Source: Georgfuchsia toluolica (GTDB lineage Bacteria; Pseudomonadota; Gammaproteobacteria; Burkholderiales; Rhodocyclaceae). Taken from it: 64,000 nt of DNA. Below the pieces are notes generated by a model. It did no database searches and was not told the DNA's origin. It was given only the letters and a program-made list of their open reading frames with translations. Positions 8,765 through 17,129 of this stretch are shown here, piece after piece. Made by a program: the position numbers and the translations under genes. The stretch's first letter is position 1. Every line of letters starts with the position of its first letter. The DNA lies in the NCBI RefSeq assembly GCF_907163265.1, contig NZ_CAJQUM010000001.1, forward strand, positions 2,356,001-2,420,000, in the 5' to 3' direction.

Positions 8765-9542
8765 ATGGCTGCATCCGGTCTACGGCGGCGTTCGCCTGCT
8801 TGCGGATGCCTATTACCGTGCATTGGCGCGACTAAAGAGGAAGGGCACCGCACGGCTTTATGTATTCACCGATTCCCGGGGATTCAGGGCGGACCTCTGG
8901 TATTGCAAGAAAAACCCGATCCGGTCCTATGTGCACGATCTTGCAACCCGATATCGCACCGAGTATTCCATTAGCCGCTACAGCCCCACCACGCTCATTG
9001 ATTTTCTTTATGACGTCCGGAAACTCGATTTGTGCGAGGTTGACTTCATCATCCTCCATGCGGGAATCGTCGATTTTTCGCCGCGGCCGCTCAACCAGGC
9101 AAAGGAAATTCTCGGGGCTAAAGCCAGACGCATCGAATCCCTGTTCGGCAAGGAGGCGCTCAGGGATTTTCCCCCCAGATTGTATGAAGAAGAGTATGAA
9201 GGAGAACAGACGGCGAGTCTGTATGGAATTGAAGTGCTGAAAAAGCATATCCTTCCGGCAATTGATTCATTGCCTAAGCCAGTGATCTGGATCGGAGTAA
9301 ATCCAGTTCTGGCTGACTGGGTGGGAAATTATCGCCGGGAGCGACCCAAGAACATGAATTCAATTCTTGAGTATCAGGAAATCATAGACCGGCTCTTCAA
9401 AGGTACGAAAATCGGGTTGAGAAGTTGGGAACGAACGCAGATCATTGAGGATACGATAGACAATATTCATTTTACCCAAGCCGGATTCCAGTACTTGGCG
9501 CGGTCAATTTCTCAATGTGTCGATCAGGGAAAGGTTACCTAG
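8754..9542 (+). CDS. SGNH/GDSL-hydrolase-like protein, possible polysaccharide-modifying enzyme
   Basis: The 262-residue soluble-looking product contains VFTDSRGFR near residue 38 (block I, with Asp-Ser as nucleophile region), a conserved-looking GVNP in the middle, and DNIHFTQAGFQYLA near the end, matching the DxxH block V of SGNH hydrolases. These enzymes often deacetylate or transfer acyl groups on polysaccharides. There is no clear signal peptide. Start ATG 8754 is supported by GGAGG at 8742-8746. It overlaps the flippase gene by 11 bases and is followed 1 base later by the Wzy-like gene. Confidence 0.55.
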   Translation: MATKWLHPVYGGVRLLADAYYRALARLKRKGTARLYVFTDSRGFRADLWYCKKNPIRSYVHDLATRYRTEYSISRYSPTTLIDFLYDVRKLDLCEVDFIILHAGIVDFSPRPLNQAKEILGAKARRIESLFGKEALRDFPPRLYEEEYEGEQTASLYGIEVLKKHILPAIDSLPKPVIWIGVNPVLADWVGNYRRERPKNMNSILEYQEIIDRLFKGTKIGLRSWERTQIIEDTIDNIHFTQAGFQYLARSISQCVDQGKVT

Positions 9543-9543
9543 T

Positions 9544-10839
9544 GTGGCCAGGTTAATCGCATACACTTCGGTTCTGATGCTTCCCTGGGCGTTGGTTATG
9601 ATGTCCTTGGGGGGAATTCGAGCGGCCTTTGGTGTACCCGTTCTTATGGCCTATTGCCTCACCCTCAGCGTCCCTACCATTTTTAGACCGGGTTTCTTTT
9701 ATCGCTTGAATAAATCCGCAATCTTGCCGGTATTGATTCTTCTGCTGGTAACGATTGCCTATTTGCGCGCAGTGATCGACGGCAACTTTGAGCCAATAAA
9801 GATGCTTGCGCTGACATTAATCTGGGTCATCTTGTTGCTTGGCTTTCCTTCATGGAGAAGGCTGCATATTCCAGCGCATGCTTGCTGGCGCGGCGTGCAG
9901 GTTTACGTCGCGTTGAATCTCATCGGCTGGCTCATCGGTGTCCCTCTGCCAGAAAATCCCTATGGTGATGAAACAGGCGCAGCGTCTATTTTGGGCTTGC
10001 TCGGCCTGAATGTGCAGCGGGTTTTCTTTCCCTTTTCTCTGGGGGTTAATGGTTTTGGTGTGGTCGCAGGCCTTGCCAGCGTATCAAGTTTTATATTTTT
10101 TTTCCTCAAGCGCAGTTTTTTCAACTTCGCATTGCTCATGATGTGCGCGCTAAGCCTCTTGCTTTCTGATAGTAGAGGCGCCCTAGGCTTCACCTTCTTA
10201 ACGCTGCTGATCCTTGCCTTGGCGTATCTGATCCGGCGCATTCGCTACTTTCCCACCCTATTAATAACGCTTGTAGTGATCGCTTATCCCCTGGTTACCC
10301 TCATGATATTCAATACGATCAATTGGATTTTGGGTGATTATGCGGCTCTTGTCCGTGCTAGCGGCGGGCTGTTGTCGGGGCGCGATGTTATTTGGGAAGC
10401 GGTCTGGGACCGGGCAAGGACCTTTAGTGCTCTGGAGTGGATTTTTGGCTGGGGCTACCAAGGCCAAGTGCCGTCGGGGGCTTCGCAGGGGTATTCACAG
10501 TTATTTGAGCACCTCCGCGGGATTGATCCTGAAAAAATGAATGTTCATAGCTCGGCACTTCAGGTGGTACTCGATTTCGGACTAATCGGTTTGCTTTCCG
10601 TGATGGGAGTGGCCTTCCATCGAATGCACACCCTTCTGCAAGCCCCGCAAAGGGGTGATTACATCGCTTGGCCGTTGGTGTTAGGTTTCTTCTTCTATTC
10701 AATCTTGGCCGGGGGAGTAGACCTAACGTTGAATCAAAACAACCTGGTTTTTTTCTATCTGTTTTTGCTTATGTCCGCGTGGAGGTTGTTGCATCCGCTT
10801 CCACTACGCGTGGGCAATGGGGTCCGTAATGTCATATAA
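9544..10839 (+). CDS. O-antigen polymerase / ligase-like membrane protein (Wzy-like)
   Basis: The protein (431 residues from GTG 9544) has about 10-12 hydrophobic segments and a long hydrophilic loop in its second half (about 285-350, with SGRDVIWEAVWDRA and HSSALQVVLDFGLIGL). This is the arrangement of Wzy/WaaL proteins, whose large periplasmic loop carries an Arg and an H(S/N)xxLxxxxxxG-type motif. It would join lipid-linked repeat units in the periplasm. GTG 9544 follows AGGGAAAGG at a good distance; GTG 9517 is an in-frame alternative. The gene is noticeably richer in A+T than the housekeeping part of the window, as is common for imported polymerase genes. Confidence 0.7.
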   Translation: MARLIAYTSVLMLPWALVMMSLGGIRAAFGVPVLMAYCLTLSVPTIFRPGFFYRLNKSAILPVLILLLVTIAYLRAVIDGNFEPIKMLALTLIWVILLLGFPSWRRLHIPAHACWRGVQVYVALNLIGWLIGVPLPENPYGDETGAASILGLLGLNVQRVFFPFSLGVNGFGVVAGLASVSSFIFFFLKRSFFNFALLMMCALSLLLSDSRGALGFTFLTLLILALAYLIRRIRYFPTLLITLVVIAYPLVTLMIFNTINWILGDYAALVRASGGLLSGRDVIWEAVWDRARTFSALEWIFGWGYQGQVPSGASQGYSQLFEHLRGIDPEKMNVHSSALQVVLDFGLIGLLSVMGVAFHRMHTLLQAPQRGDYIAWPLVLGFFFYSILAGGVDLTLNQNNLVFFYLFLLMSAWRLLHPLPLRVGNGVRNVI

Positions 10840-10852
10840 AAGGGAATACACA

Positions 10853-11728
10853 ATGCATGGAGTTGATCAAGCGAGCCGTAATCGCAGAACGAAGTATTTG
10901 AAGGGTCAGTATTGGGGAGGGCTTCTGGGATGGGTGGCACTCATTAATCCGAAGCTAGCGATAACTTTGGAGAAAAGGAATAGTGGGAATAGTCGTGAAT
11001 TTCACATCTACGGACTTCGTTTGCTTAATGTGATGATGCGCAGATTCGAAGAACACGGCGGCACGCCGCTTGGGCACAGCGAGATTCTCGAGTTGGGCTG
11101 TGGTATGGGCAGATATACGCTGCCACTTGCATGCCGTTTTCAGCATGTCCATGCAGTCGACATCTCCAAGCAGATCCTTCGGGCAGCCCGAAAATATTGC
11201 TCGTCAGCGCCAAATATTTCATTTTACGCAAACGATGGTCACACACTTGGATCGTTTGCTGATGAATCGATTGAGTATGTTCTGTGCACTGGTGTCATTC
11301 AACATATTCCGGATTTCGATGTAATCGGTGGTTACGTCAAGGAAGTCTTGCGAGTTCTGAAGGATGGTGGTTTATATCTCTTCACCTTTCAGGTTCATCA
11401 CACGCAAGCTACTGGCTCTCGCCGTACTGGCGCAAAGATCACGGCCGAAGCTTTAGATCGATGCCTTAGTGAAGCGCCATACGAGATTTTGGAGATATCG
11501 AATGACCCGGAAGACCCTGTCCCGCACTTTCTTGTTTTAATCCGCAAAAACAAAAGCGCCTCTGCGGAGAAAAAATCGTTTGCCAATTTTCCATTGACGA
11601 ATCACCCTTACAGGACTGGCGTTTTTGAGGATCTGATAAGCTGCAAGGACATGATTGAGCTATGGAAAAAGCCACAGCCTAGGATTACTTTCTATGATAA
11701 GGAAAGTTCAGGTAACGCAACTGGGTAA
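10853..11728 (+). CDS. SAM-dependent methyltransferase (class I)
   Basis: The product (291 residues from ATG 10853) contains ILELGCGMGRYTLPLACRF, the SAM-binding motif I, followed by HAVDISKQIL (post-I acidic residue) and a VLRVLKDGGLYLF motif. It is a Methyltransf_11/25-type enzyme, presumably methylating a sugar or capping the chain end. ATG 10853 has AGGGAA upstream; ATG 10817 and 10829 are in-frame alternatives that would overlap the Wzy gene. It is the last plus-strand gene of this block, A+T-rich like its neighbour, and is followed by a strong hairpin. Confidence 0.75.
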   Translation: MHGVDQASRNRRTKYLKGQYWGGLLGWVALINPKLAITLEKRNSGNSREFHIYGLRLLNVMMRRFEEHGGTPLGHSEILELGCGMGRYTLPLACRFQHVHAVDISKQILRAARKYCSSAPNISFYANDGHTLGSFADESIEYVLCTGVIQHIPDFDVIGGYVKEVLRVLKDGGLYLFTFQVHHTQATGSRRTGAKITAEALDRCLSEAPYEILEISNDPEDPVPHFLVLIRKNKSASAEKKSFANFPLTNHPYRTGVFEDLISCKDMIELWKKPQPRITFYDKESSGNATG

Positions 11729-11751
11729 GCTGCGGCTTTGATGGATTTGTC

Positions 11752-11778
11752 GCATCCTTGCCAATATGGCAAGGATGC
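11752..11778. terminator. Strong hairpin between convergent genes
   Basis: GCATCCTTGCC (11752-11762) pairs perfectly with GGCAAGGATGC (11768-11778) around a 5-base loop. It lies between the methyltransferase gene and the convergent GH16 gene and could end transcription from either side, though the T run is short. Confidence 0.55.
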
Positions 11779-11863
11779 ACGTCGCGCAGACGCTATTTAG
11801 TCATGGCCGAGAATACGCGTCGGGCCACATATTGAGGGGGATTTTTGGCCATAGTTTATAGCG

Positions 11864-12679
11864 CTACTTGTGACGGTACACTCGAACGTAGTCGATCAAA
11901 AATTGCGCGGGCAATATCGAATCATCAATGGACCCGCCCGAAGCGCCTCCCATTGCCAGATTTATCAGCAAGTAGTGCTCGTTGCGGAATGCGTTGTAGT
12001 CTCCAGAGTCGGCAGATGACACGGCAAAGGAATGATATTTCACCTGATCCACAAAGAAATCAATCCGGTCATGATCCCATTCTATGGCAAATACATGAAA
12101 GCTCCCGCTGGCGTTATCTAGCGCCATTTTCCCCGAGGACGAGGTGCGCGCTCCATTCTTGTCGAAGTGAAGGTTGGCAAATATCTGATCTGGAATCTTC
12201 CCGTAATATTCCATGATGTCGATCTCGCCACATTTTGGATACTTCTCCTGATCTATATTGGCGCCAATAGTCCAGATTGCTGGCCATAGGCCCTTCCCTT
12301 TGGGGAGTTTGGCGCGGACTTCAATGCGGCCATAGGCCCAACTGGCCTTGTTCTTGGTGATCAAGCTCGCCGAGGTGTATTGCGCGTACGGCCTGCTCTG
12401 CCGCCAGTTGGTTGCCGTCGACTTGTAACCCGGATTCGGGATTTGTTCCTTTCGGGCTTCGAGGATCAGCAGGCCGTTTTCCACCCTGGCATTTTCCTTC
12501 CGGCGAATGGAGTACCACTGTGCCTCTTCATTTCGGGTGAATCCACCCTCGTAGCCCCACTTGCTTTCATCCGGAAGTCCGCTGTAATTAAATTCGTCCG
12601 ACCATGCCAACTCCCAATCGGCGGCATGAACAGTGGCAGGCAGCAGCAACATGAGCAGGGAAAACAGAATGGCCGTCAT
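11864..12679 (-). CDS. Secreted glycoside hydrolase family 16 enzyme
   Basis: This 271-residue protein has a Sec signal peptide (hydrophobic 3-14, likely cleavage after VHA at about 19). GEIDIMEY at residues 151-158 is the GH16 catalytic signature ExDxxE (E152 nucleophile, D154, E157 acid/base), and SWAYGRIEVRAKLPKGKGLW precedes it as in laminarinases and beta-glucanases. It would cleave or trim a beta-linked polysaccharide in the periplasm or outside. In EPS loci such enzymes trim the chain or release it for biofilm turnover. It is the last gene of the minus-strand group, 6 bases after the glycosyltransferase gene. Confidence 0.9.
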   Translation of the reverse strand: MTAILFSLLMLLLPATVHAADWELAWSDEFNYSGLPDESKWGYEGGFTRNEEAQWYSIRRKENARVENGLLILEARKEQIPNPGYKSTATNWRQSRPYAQYTSASLITKNKASWAYGRIEVRAKLPKGKGLWPAIWTIGANIDQEKYPKCGEIDIMEYYGKIPDQIFANLHFDKNGARTSSSGKMALDNASGSFHVFAIEWDHDRIDFFVDQVKYHSFAVSSADSGDYNAFRNEHYLLINLAMGGASGGSIDDSILPAQFLIDYVRVYRHK

Positions 12680-12685
12680 TTCTCG

Positions 12686-13522
12686 TTACCTCCATGAGCG
12701 AAGCAGGCCCAGATAAACGATGCGCAGCAGCGAAACGGGCAACAGCCTTATGGGCAGGCGGATAAGCAGATTCGCCATAGTATCCCTGAAAGTCAAGAGA
12801 CGCTCTCTGCGCAGGCCAACAAGATTTCTGTATTCCTGCGCGATGTAGGCCCATCCTCGCCTGCGGCCGTAAAAGTTGCCTCCTCCCCTGACCTTGACGA
12901 GGGAACTCTGGACGTTATGCAGGCGCTGGTTGTCCTTCAAAAGGCGAAGCGCGAGCCACCAATCTTCACATAGGCCGTTTATCTGGGGATACCCGCCCAC
13001 CTTTTCGACCAGCGACTTCCTGAAAACAGCGGCGGCATGGTTGAAGGGCGTGCGATAGCGGGCATACTTCGCGATGTGCTGATGACATTCAGGCACTCGC
13101 CTGACGGATTCTTTCCGGGAAAGTTTCTCATCGTATTGCTCATACCAAGAACTTACCAGGGCCAATCCGGGGTCCTGGTGGAAGCTCCGCAACTGCACCG
13201 CGAACCGGCCGGGCAGGCTGACATCGTCGGCGTCCTGCCTGGCAACGAGATCGTTTCGGCACGCTTTCAGCCCTTCGTTCAGGGCTTCGGCCAGACCTCT
13301 GTTCTGTGGCAGTTGCACGAGGGTCACCAGATGCGGCCGCGATGCCTGCAATTCATCAAGAAAGTGCTGTATCTCTGATGGAACCGGTCCGTCGCGGACG
13401 ATGACAATTTGCTCCGGCGCGGGTATCTGGACGGCTACGGAATCAAAAGAGTCCCGCAGATACTGCAAGTTATCGTTGCGATAGACGGCCATCAGGACCG
13501 ACAAGGGGGCAGGCGCCATCAT
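12686..13522 (-). CDS. Glycosyltransferase family 2
   Basis: This 278-residue protein opens LSVLMAVYRNDNLQYLRDSF and has QIVIVRDGP plus a RQDADDVSLPGRF block (the DxD-type metal/donor site near residue 100) and GLCEDWWLALRLL further on (catalytic acidic pair). It is a cytoplasmic GT-A enzyme of the EpsE/WcaA kind. Its ATG overlaps the stop of the DUF115 gene (13519-13522). Donor specificity cannot be read from sequence. Confidence 0.85.
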   Translation of the reverse strand: MMAPAPLSVLMAVYRNDNLQYLRDSFDSVAVQIPAPEQIVIVRDGPVPSEIQHFLDELQASRPHLVTLVQLPQNRGLAEALNEGLKACRNDLVARQDADDVSLPGRFAVQLRSFHQDPGLALVSSWYEQYDEKLSRKESVRRVPECHQHIAKYARYRTPFNHAAAVFRKSLVEKVGGYPQINGLCEDWWLALRLLKDNQRLHNVQSSLVKVRGGGNFYGRRRGWAYIAQEYRNLVGLRRERLLTFRDTMANLLIRLPIRLLPVSLLRIVYLGLLRSWR

Positions 13523-14352
13523 TCTCTCGCGAACAGGCTGGAAAAATCAGCGCGGGGGAAAACCTCCAGTTTCCCGCCGAGGGTGGCGTTAAAGACCTTG
13601 CGATCATCCAGTTCAAACATCAGCTTGCAGAGTTGATAGCTCTTGAGCACATTGTGCAGTTTCGGGTCGTGCCACTTTTTCCCCTTGCCAAAATAGTCTG
13701 GATGAAAGTGGTTCACATCATCTTCGGTCGACTCAATGACGTCGCCTTCTTTGATCGCCGTGGTGGGTATCTGATAAGAAAAATCCATTCCAATCAGGTA
13801 CACCTCAGAGAACCCCATGTAATAGGCCAGTTGCAGATTTACGATTGTGACGGATTGCCCGCAATATACGTTGTGCGCGGCATCGACAGAGAATCGGGGA
13901 GTTTCGTAATAGGCGGAACGGGGTTCGTAGAAACCACGGTTCATGTTGAGAAAGTAGGTATCGCCCTGGGAACGGAGGAATTGGTGCCTGAAGCGTGCCG
14001 GCAGGAATTTGGCCCCGCCTTGCCTTGGTTCGTAGTCGCGGATGCTTGGCGCGTTGTCACGAACGACGTGGTAGTCCTCCACGACGTAATAGAAGGGCCG
14101 GAAACCGTTCTCTTTTGTCTTGTAAAAGATGCCGTTAACGGCAAAGGTGTATTCGTTTTCCAGTAGGCCGAAATCCATCTGGTTTATGGAGGGGCCGTTT
14201 CCGATGATGAAGCACCGTTCGCCACGATGCGCATTATGAAAGCGCCGCAGGGCGCTGGAGGAAGACGCAAGAACCGAGAAGGGTTCCTCCAGATAGGTAT
14301 TGCCCATGGCATGCAACGCCTGCTTCGCCAGATTCTTCACCCGAGTTTCCAT
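13519..14352 (-). CDS. DUF115 / MptE-like protein, probable glycosyltransferase
   Basis: The 277-residue product contains RCFIIGNGPSINQMDFGLLE, the signature of the DUF115 (6-hydroxymethylpterin diphosphokinase MptE-like) family, which in bacteria often acts in surface glycan synthesis. Later YLIGMDFSY and HPDYFGKGKKWHDP are typical of the polysaccharide-associated subgroup. The archaeal pterin activity should not be assumed here. It lies 24 bases after WbaP and overlaps the next glycosyltransferase by 4 bases. Confidence 0.65.
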   Translation of the reverse strand: METRVKNLAKQALHAMGNTYLEEPFSVLASSSSALRRFHNAHRGERCFIIGNGPSINQMDFGLLENEYTFAVNGIFYKTKENGFRPFYYVVEDYHVVRDNAPSIRDYEPRQGGAKFLPARFRHQFLRSQGDTYFLNMNRGFYEPRSAYYETPRFSVDAAHNVYCGQSVTIVNLQLAYYMGFSEVYLIGMDFSYQIPTTAIKEGDVIESTEDDVNHFHPDYFGKGKKWHDPKLHNVLKSYQLCKLMFELDDRKVFNATLGGKLEVFPRADFSSLFARE

Positions 14353-14376
14353 GCTGATTTCCAGTCCAAAAACAAG

Positions 14377-16548
14377 TCAATAAGCCCCATGCCTATTGAA
14401 TACCACATTTATCGTCTTGAATAGAATGGCTATGTCATACCAGAGTGACCAGTTCCGCACATACCATGCATCGAGGCTTACGCGCTGGGCGTAGCTGGTT
14501 TCGTTTCTGCCGCTGATCTGCCATAGTCCGGTGACCCCCGGGCGCACCTGGAGGTAGAGGTCTACGCTGTCTTCATAGCGCTCCAGCTCGGCTGTGACGA
14601 TGGGCCGCGGGCCGACAAGGCTCATTTCGCCTCTGACGACATTGATGAGCTGGGGGAGTTCGTCTAGGCTGGTCTTGCGCAGAAAATGGCCCACGGGAGT
14701 AATGCGCGGGTCGTTCCTGAGCTTGAAGTCCTTTTCCCATTCAGCTTTTGCAGCGGGGTCGTTCTCGAGCAGTTGCTTGAGAATTTTGTCCGCATCCGGC
14801 CGCATGGACCGGAACTTGAGGCACTTGAAAGGCTTACCGCCTCGTCCAATGCGAGTGTGTCCATAGATTGCTGTACCCCCTTCGCGTCGGATCAGGATGG
14901 CCAGTGCAAGTAAGAATGGTGACAACAAAATCAGTAGCAAACTGGCCACCACCAAATCGAATGACCTCTTGATCCAGACATACCCGCGACGCGAAAGATT
15001 GTTGCGTACCGTGAGAAACAGCACCTCATGGCTGAAAAAATGTGAAACCTGGGTACCGAAGAGGGGCAGACCACGCAATGCCGGGATGATGTGAATGTTG
15101 GCGTGGGTAGAGAGGAGGCTCTGGATAATGGTTTGGTTTTCCGGATCGATAAGCGAGTCGAATGCGACGATGACCCTGGGATTGTCAAGGTTTTGGAGCA
15201 CTAGATCCAATGGCTGTGATTGATCAAGGATGGGGAATGTTTCCTGGCCGATGGTGAGGCTAGTGTGGATGGCTCCGTCGGTTGCGTCCCCTGGCAATGA
15301 GCGAAGAGGGCTCCCTTGGGATGACGAGTTAGTATCGACTCTGATAAAACCGAGTATGCGATAGCCCATTTCGCGCTCGCTATTGATGGCGAGCAAGGCG
15401 GCGCGGGCGTTTTCGCCGGTGCCGACGATGACCGCAGGGAGCTGCCAGAGGCCGAGGTCGTCGAGCAGGTGTCTCGCACCGTAGCGTCCAAGCGGGATCA
15501 GGATAAAGTTGAGCCCCCAGGCAATCAGATGGCTGGTGCGGCCGGTTTCCAGGTCGGCGACAAAGGCAACGGCGCTGGAAACCATGAACATCATGGCCAG
15601 CACGCGAATGATTGCGCGCAGTTCGTCCCAGAAGGGGCGGCGTCGGGCATAGTGCTCCAGCAGCAGCCAGAACCAGCCGATGGTGATGACAATAACCACG
15701 GCCTGGCTGATGACGGCGTCACGGTCAAGCCGGCTCCAGCTATAGAAATCGTCGCTCGCCGGCCAGGAAATGGCGATGAAGGTGCCGAGCAGGATGAGGA
15801 CATCGACACTGGCCAGGGTGAACTTTTGAAGCCATGGATAGGTCGGCAGGATAAGGATACCGGCGGGGCCTATGGCGGGATTGGCAAGATAACGCCGGTG
15901 GCGTATGTAGGTGGCGACAATGGCCAGGGTCAAGGCGGCAATCAGACTGCCGACAAGGTCCATTAAGGAAGTGAAGGTGTTATCCGCTGCTTCCTTTTGC
16001 CGTACCTCGAAAGCCGTATGGGGTCGTGCCGCGCCGGCGGGATAACAGGCGACTTTGGCTCGGTCGCCTCTGAGTGTAGCCTGATGTTCGCTTTCCCGGC
16101 AGGCAAGGAGCGCGGCGTCCGCGTGCGGAGCAGTGTAGAGAATGACCCCATTGGCGATACGCGCGGAGGCAACGGAGAGCGGGGTTTCATCGAAGCGTTG
16201 ACGCAGTTCGGCGGTTGGATTTTCGATGCAGGCCTGGATGTCGGTGCGGCATAAATGACAACTGGTAGTGATGGCGTTGACCACGGAAGCGGCTGTGTTT
16301 TCGCAGGCCGCCTTGTCCTGCCGGCCGTTGAGCAGGAAGTCGAGCCGCATGCCGCCGCCGGCTTCCATGACGACATGGGGGTAATAGAGCGTTGGCTGAG
16401 GCAGGACGATCAAGCCGATGGCGATGAGGACGAGAACAACAAGGACGATAAGCGAGCGGCGGGGAAACATTTTGGGTTGAGTGGTATGTTGTTGCGCCGA
16501 GGCGATGTGATTGCTGCCGAGAGCGGCAGTGCTGATTTCCTTGCTCAT
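14377..16548 (-). CDS. wbaP: Undecaprenyl-phosphate sugar phosphotransferase (WbaP type) with a long N-terminal extension
   Basis: This 723-residue protein carries a C-terminal bacterial sugar transferase domain (about 527-723): [60 protein letters not shown] and [18 protein letters not shown]. Several membrane segments (about 235-345) and a CoA/NAD-like soluble domain ([16 protein letters not shown]) come before it, as in WbaP. It transfers sugar-1-phosphate to undecaprenyl phosphate and starts repeat-unit synthesis. Unusual: about 220 extra residues at the N-terminus, with a first membrane anchor (32-50), a probable periplasmic domain (51-195) holding six cysteines (82, 97, 100, 107, 150, 168), and a second membrane segment (197-214). 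WbaP proteins are usually near 475 residues. Confidence 0.85.
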   Translation of the reverse strand: MSKEISTAALGSNHIASAQQHTTQPKMFPRRSLIVLVVLVLIAIGLIVLPQPTLYYPHVVMEAGGGMRLDFLLNGRQDKAACENTAASVVNAITTSCHLCRTDIQACIENPTAELRQRFDETPLSVASARIANGVILYTAPHADAALLACRESEHQATLRGDRAKVACYPAGAARPHTAFEVRQKEAADNTFTSLMDLVGSLIAALTLAIVATYIRHRRYLANPAIGPAGILILPTYPWLQKFTLASVDVLILLGTFIAISWPASDDFYSWSRLDRDAVISQAVVIVITIGWFWLLLEHYARRRPFWDELRAIIRVLAMMFMVSSAVAFVADLETGRTSHLIAWGLNFILIPLGRYGARHLLDDLGLWQLPAVIVGTGENARAALLAINSEREMGYRILGFIRVDTNSSSQGSPLRSLPGDATDGAIHTSLTIGQETFPILDQSQPLDLVLQNLDNPRVIVAFDSLIDPENQTIIQSLLSTHANIHIIPALRGLPLFGTQVSHFFSHEVLFLTVRNNLSRRGYVWIKRSFDLVVASLLLILLSPFLLALAILIRREGGTAIYGHTRIGRGGKPFKCLKFRSMRPDADKILKQLLENDPAAKAEWEKDFKLRNDPRITPVGHFLRKTSLDELPQLINVVRGEMSLVGPRPIVTAELERYEDSVDLYLQVRPGVTGLWQISGRNETSYAQRVSLDAWYVRNWSLWYDIAILFKTINVVFNRHGAY

Positions 16549-16553
16549 TGGAG

Positions 16554-16807
16554 TAGTGTTCGTTGCGTTATGCGCTAAATCGCCACGCCGATGATGGTAC
16601 CAATGGCGTTGACGATCGCATCCGCGGTTTCAAAGACATGGTCATGCGTGACGATTTCGGTGGCTTCATGGGCGAAGCCGTAGTGTTCGTTGCGTTATGC
16701 GCTGAATCGCCACGCCGATGATGGTACCAATGGCGTTGACGATCGCATCCGCGGTTTCAAAGACATGTCCATGCGTGACGATTTCGGTGGCTTCATGGGC
16801 GAAGCCG
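16554..16807. repeat. 127-bp tandem duplication at the 3' end of the vanZ-like gene
   Basis: 16554-16680 and 16681-16807 are adjacent direct copies, each 127 bases, differing at only three positions that I can see. In the copy next to the intact gene the codon after GVAI is CAG, so the frame runs on into the junction. In the distal copy it is TAG, so the duplicated frame ends there. Confidence 0.9.
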
Positions 16808-17034
16808 ATGAGCGCGATCAGCACCGCAATGAGGAGCGCCGGTTGCCGGGGCCAACCGAGCGAGGAGGTAAGGCCGATCATCGCGTAGACGGCAAGGTGC
16901 GCCACCCAATGCAATACGCCGGGAAAGGCATGGCCGACGTTGGGGATGCTGCCGATCGTGAAGAGGCCGAGCGTGAGCAAGACGGCCGCCGCGCGCGCCA
17001 GTGAGTTGATGAGAGGGTGCATTGCTGCATTCAT
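16666..17034 (-). CDS. VanZ-like small membrane protein
   Basis: This 122-residue protein has four hydrophobic segments and the family pattern of a small VanZ protein (IGSIPNVGHAFPGVLHWVAHL, then FAHEATEIVTHG). VanZ-like proteins are common next to EPS/exosortase loci; their role is unclear. The gene overlaps a 127-base tandem duplication. The 12 codons after GVAI are read from the junction of the two copies, so the present C-terminus is probably an artefact of the duplication, and the ancestral protein probably ended at GVAI. It is 117 bases upstream of wbaP on the same strand. Confidence 0.7.
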   Translation of the reverse strand: MNAAMHPLINSLARAAAVLLTLGLFTIGSIPNVGHAFPGVLHWVAHLAVYAMIGLTSSLGWPRQPALLIAVLIALIGFAHEATEIVTHGHVFETADAIVNAIGTIIGVAIQRITQRTLRLRP

Positions 17035-17129
17035 GGCGATGATTTTACATTATGACGGAGGGTAGAACTGAATCGCCACGACCCTGGTCTCTCACTCCGA
17101 TCAAGCCCAGCAGGAGCAGGCGGCTTTCA

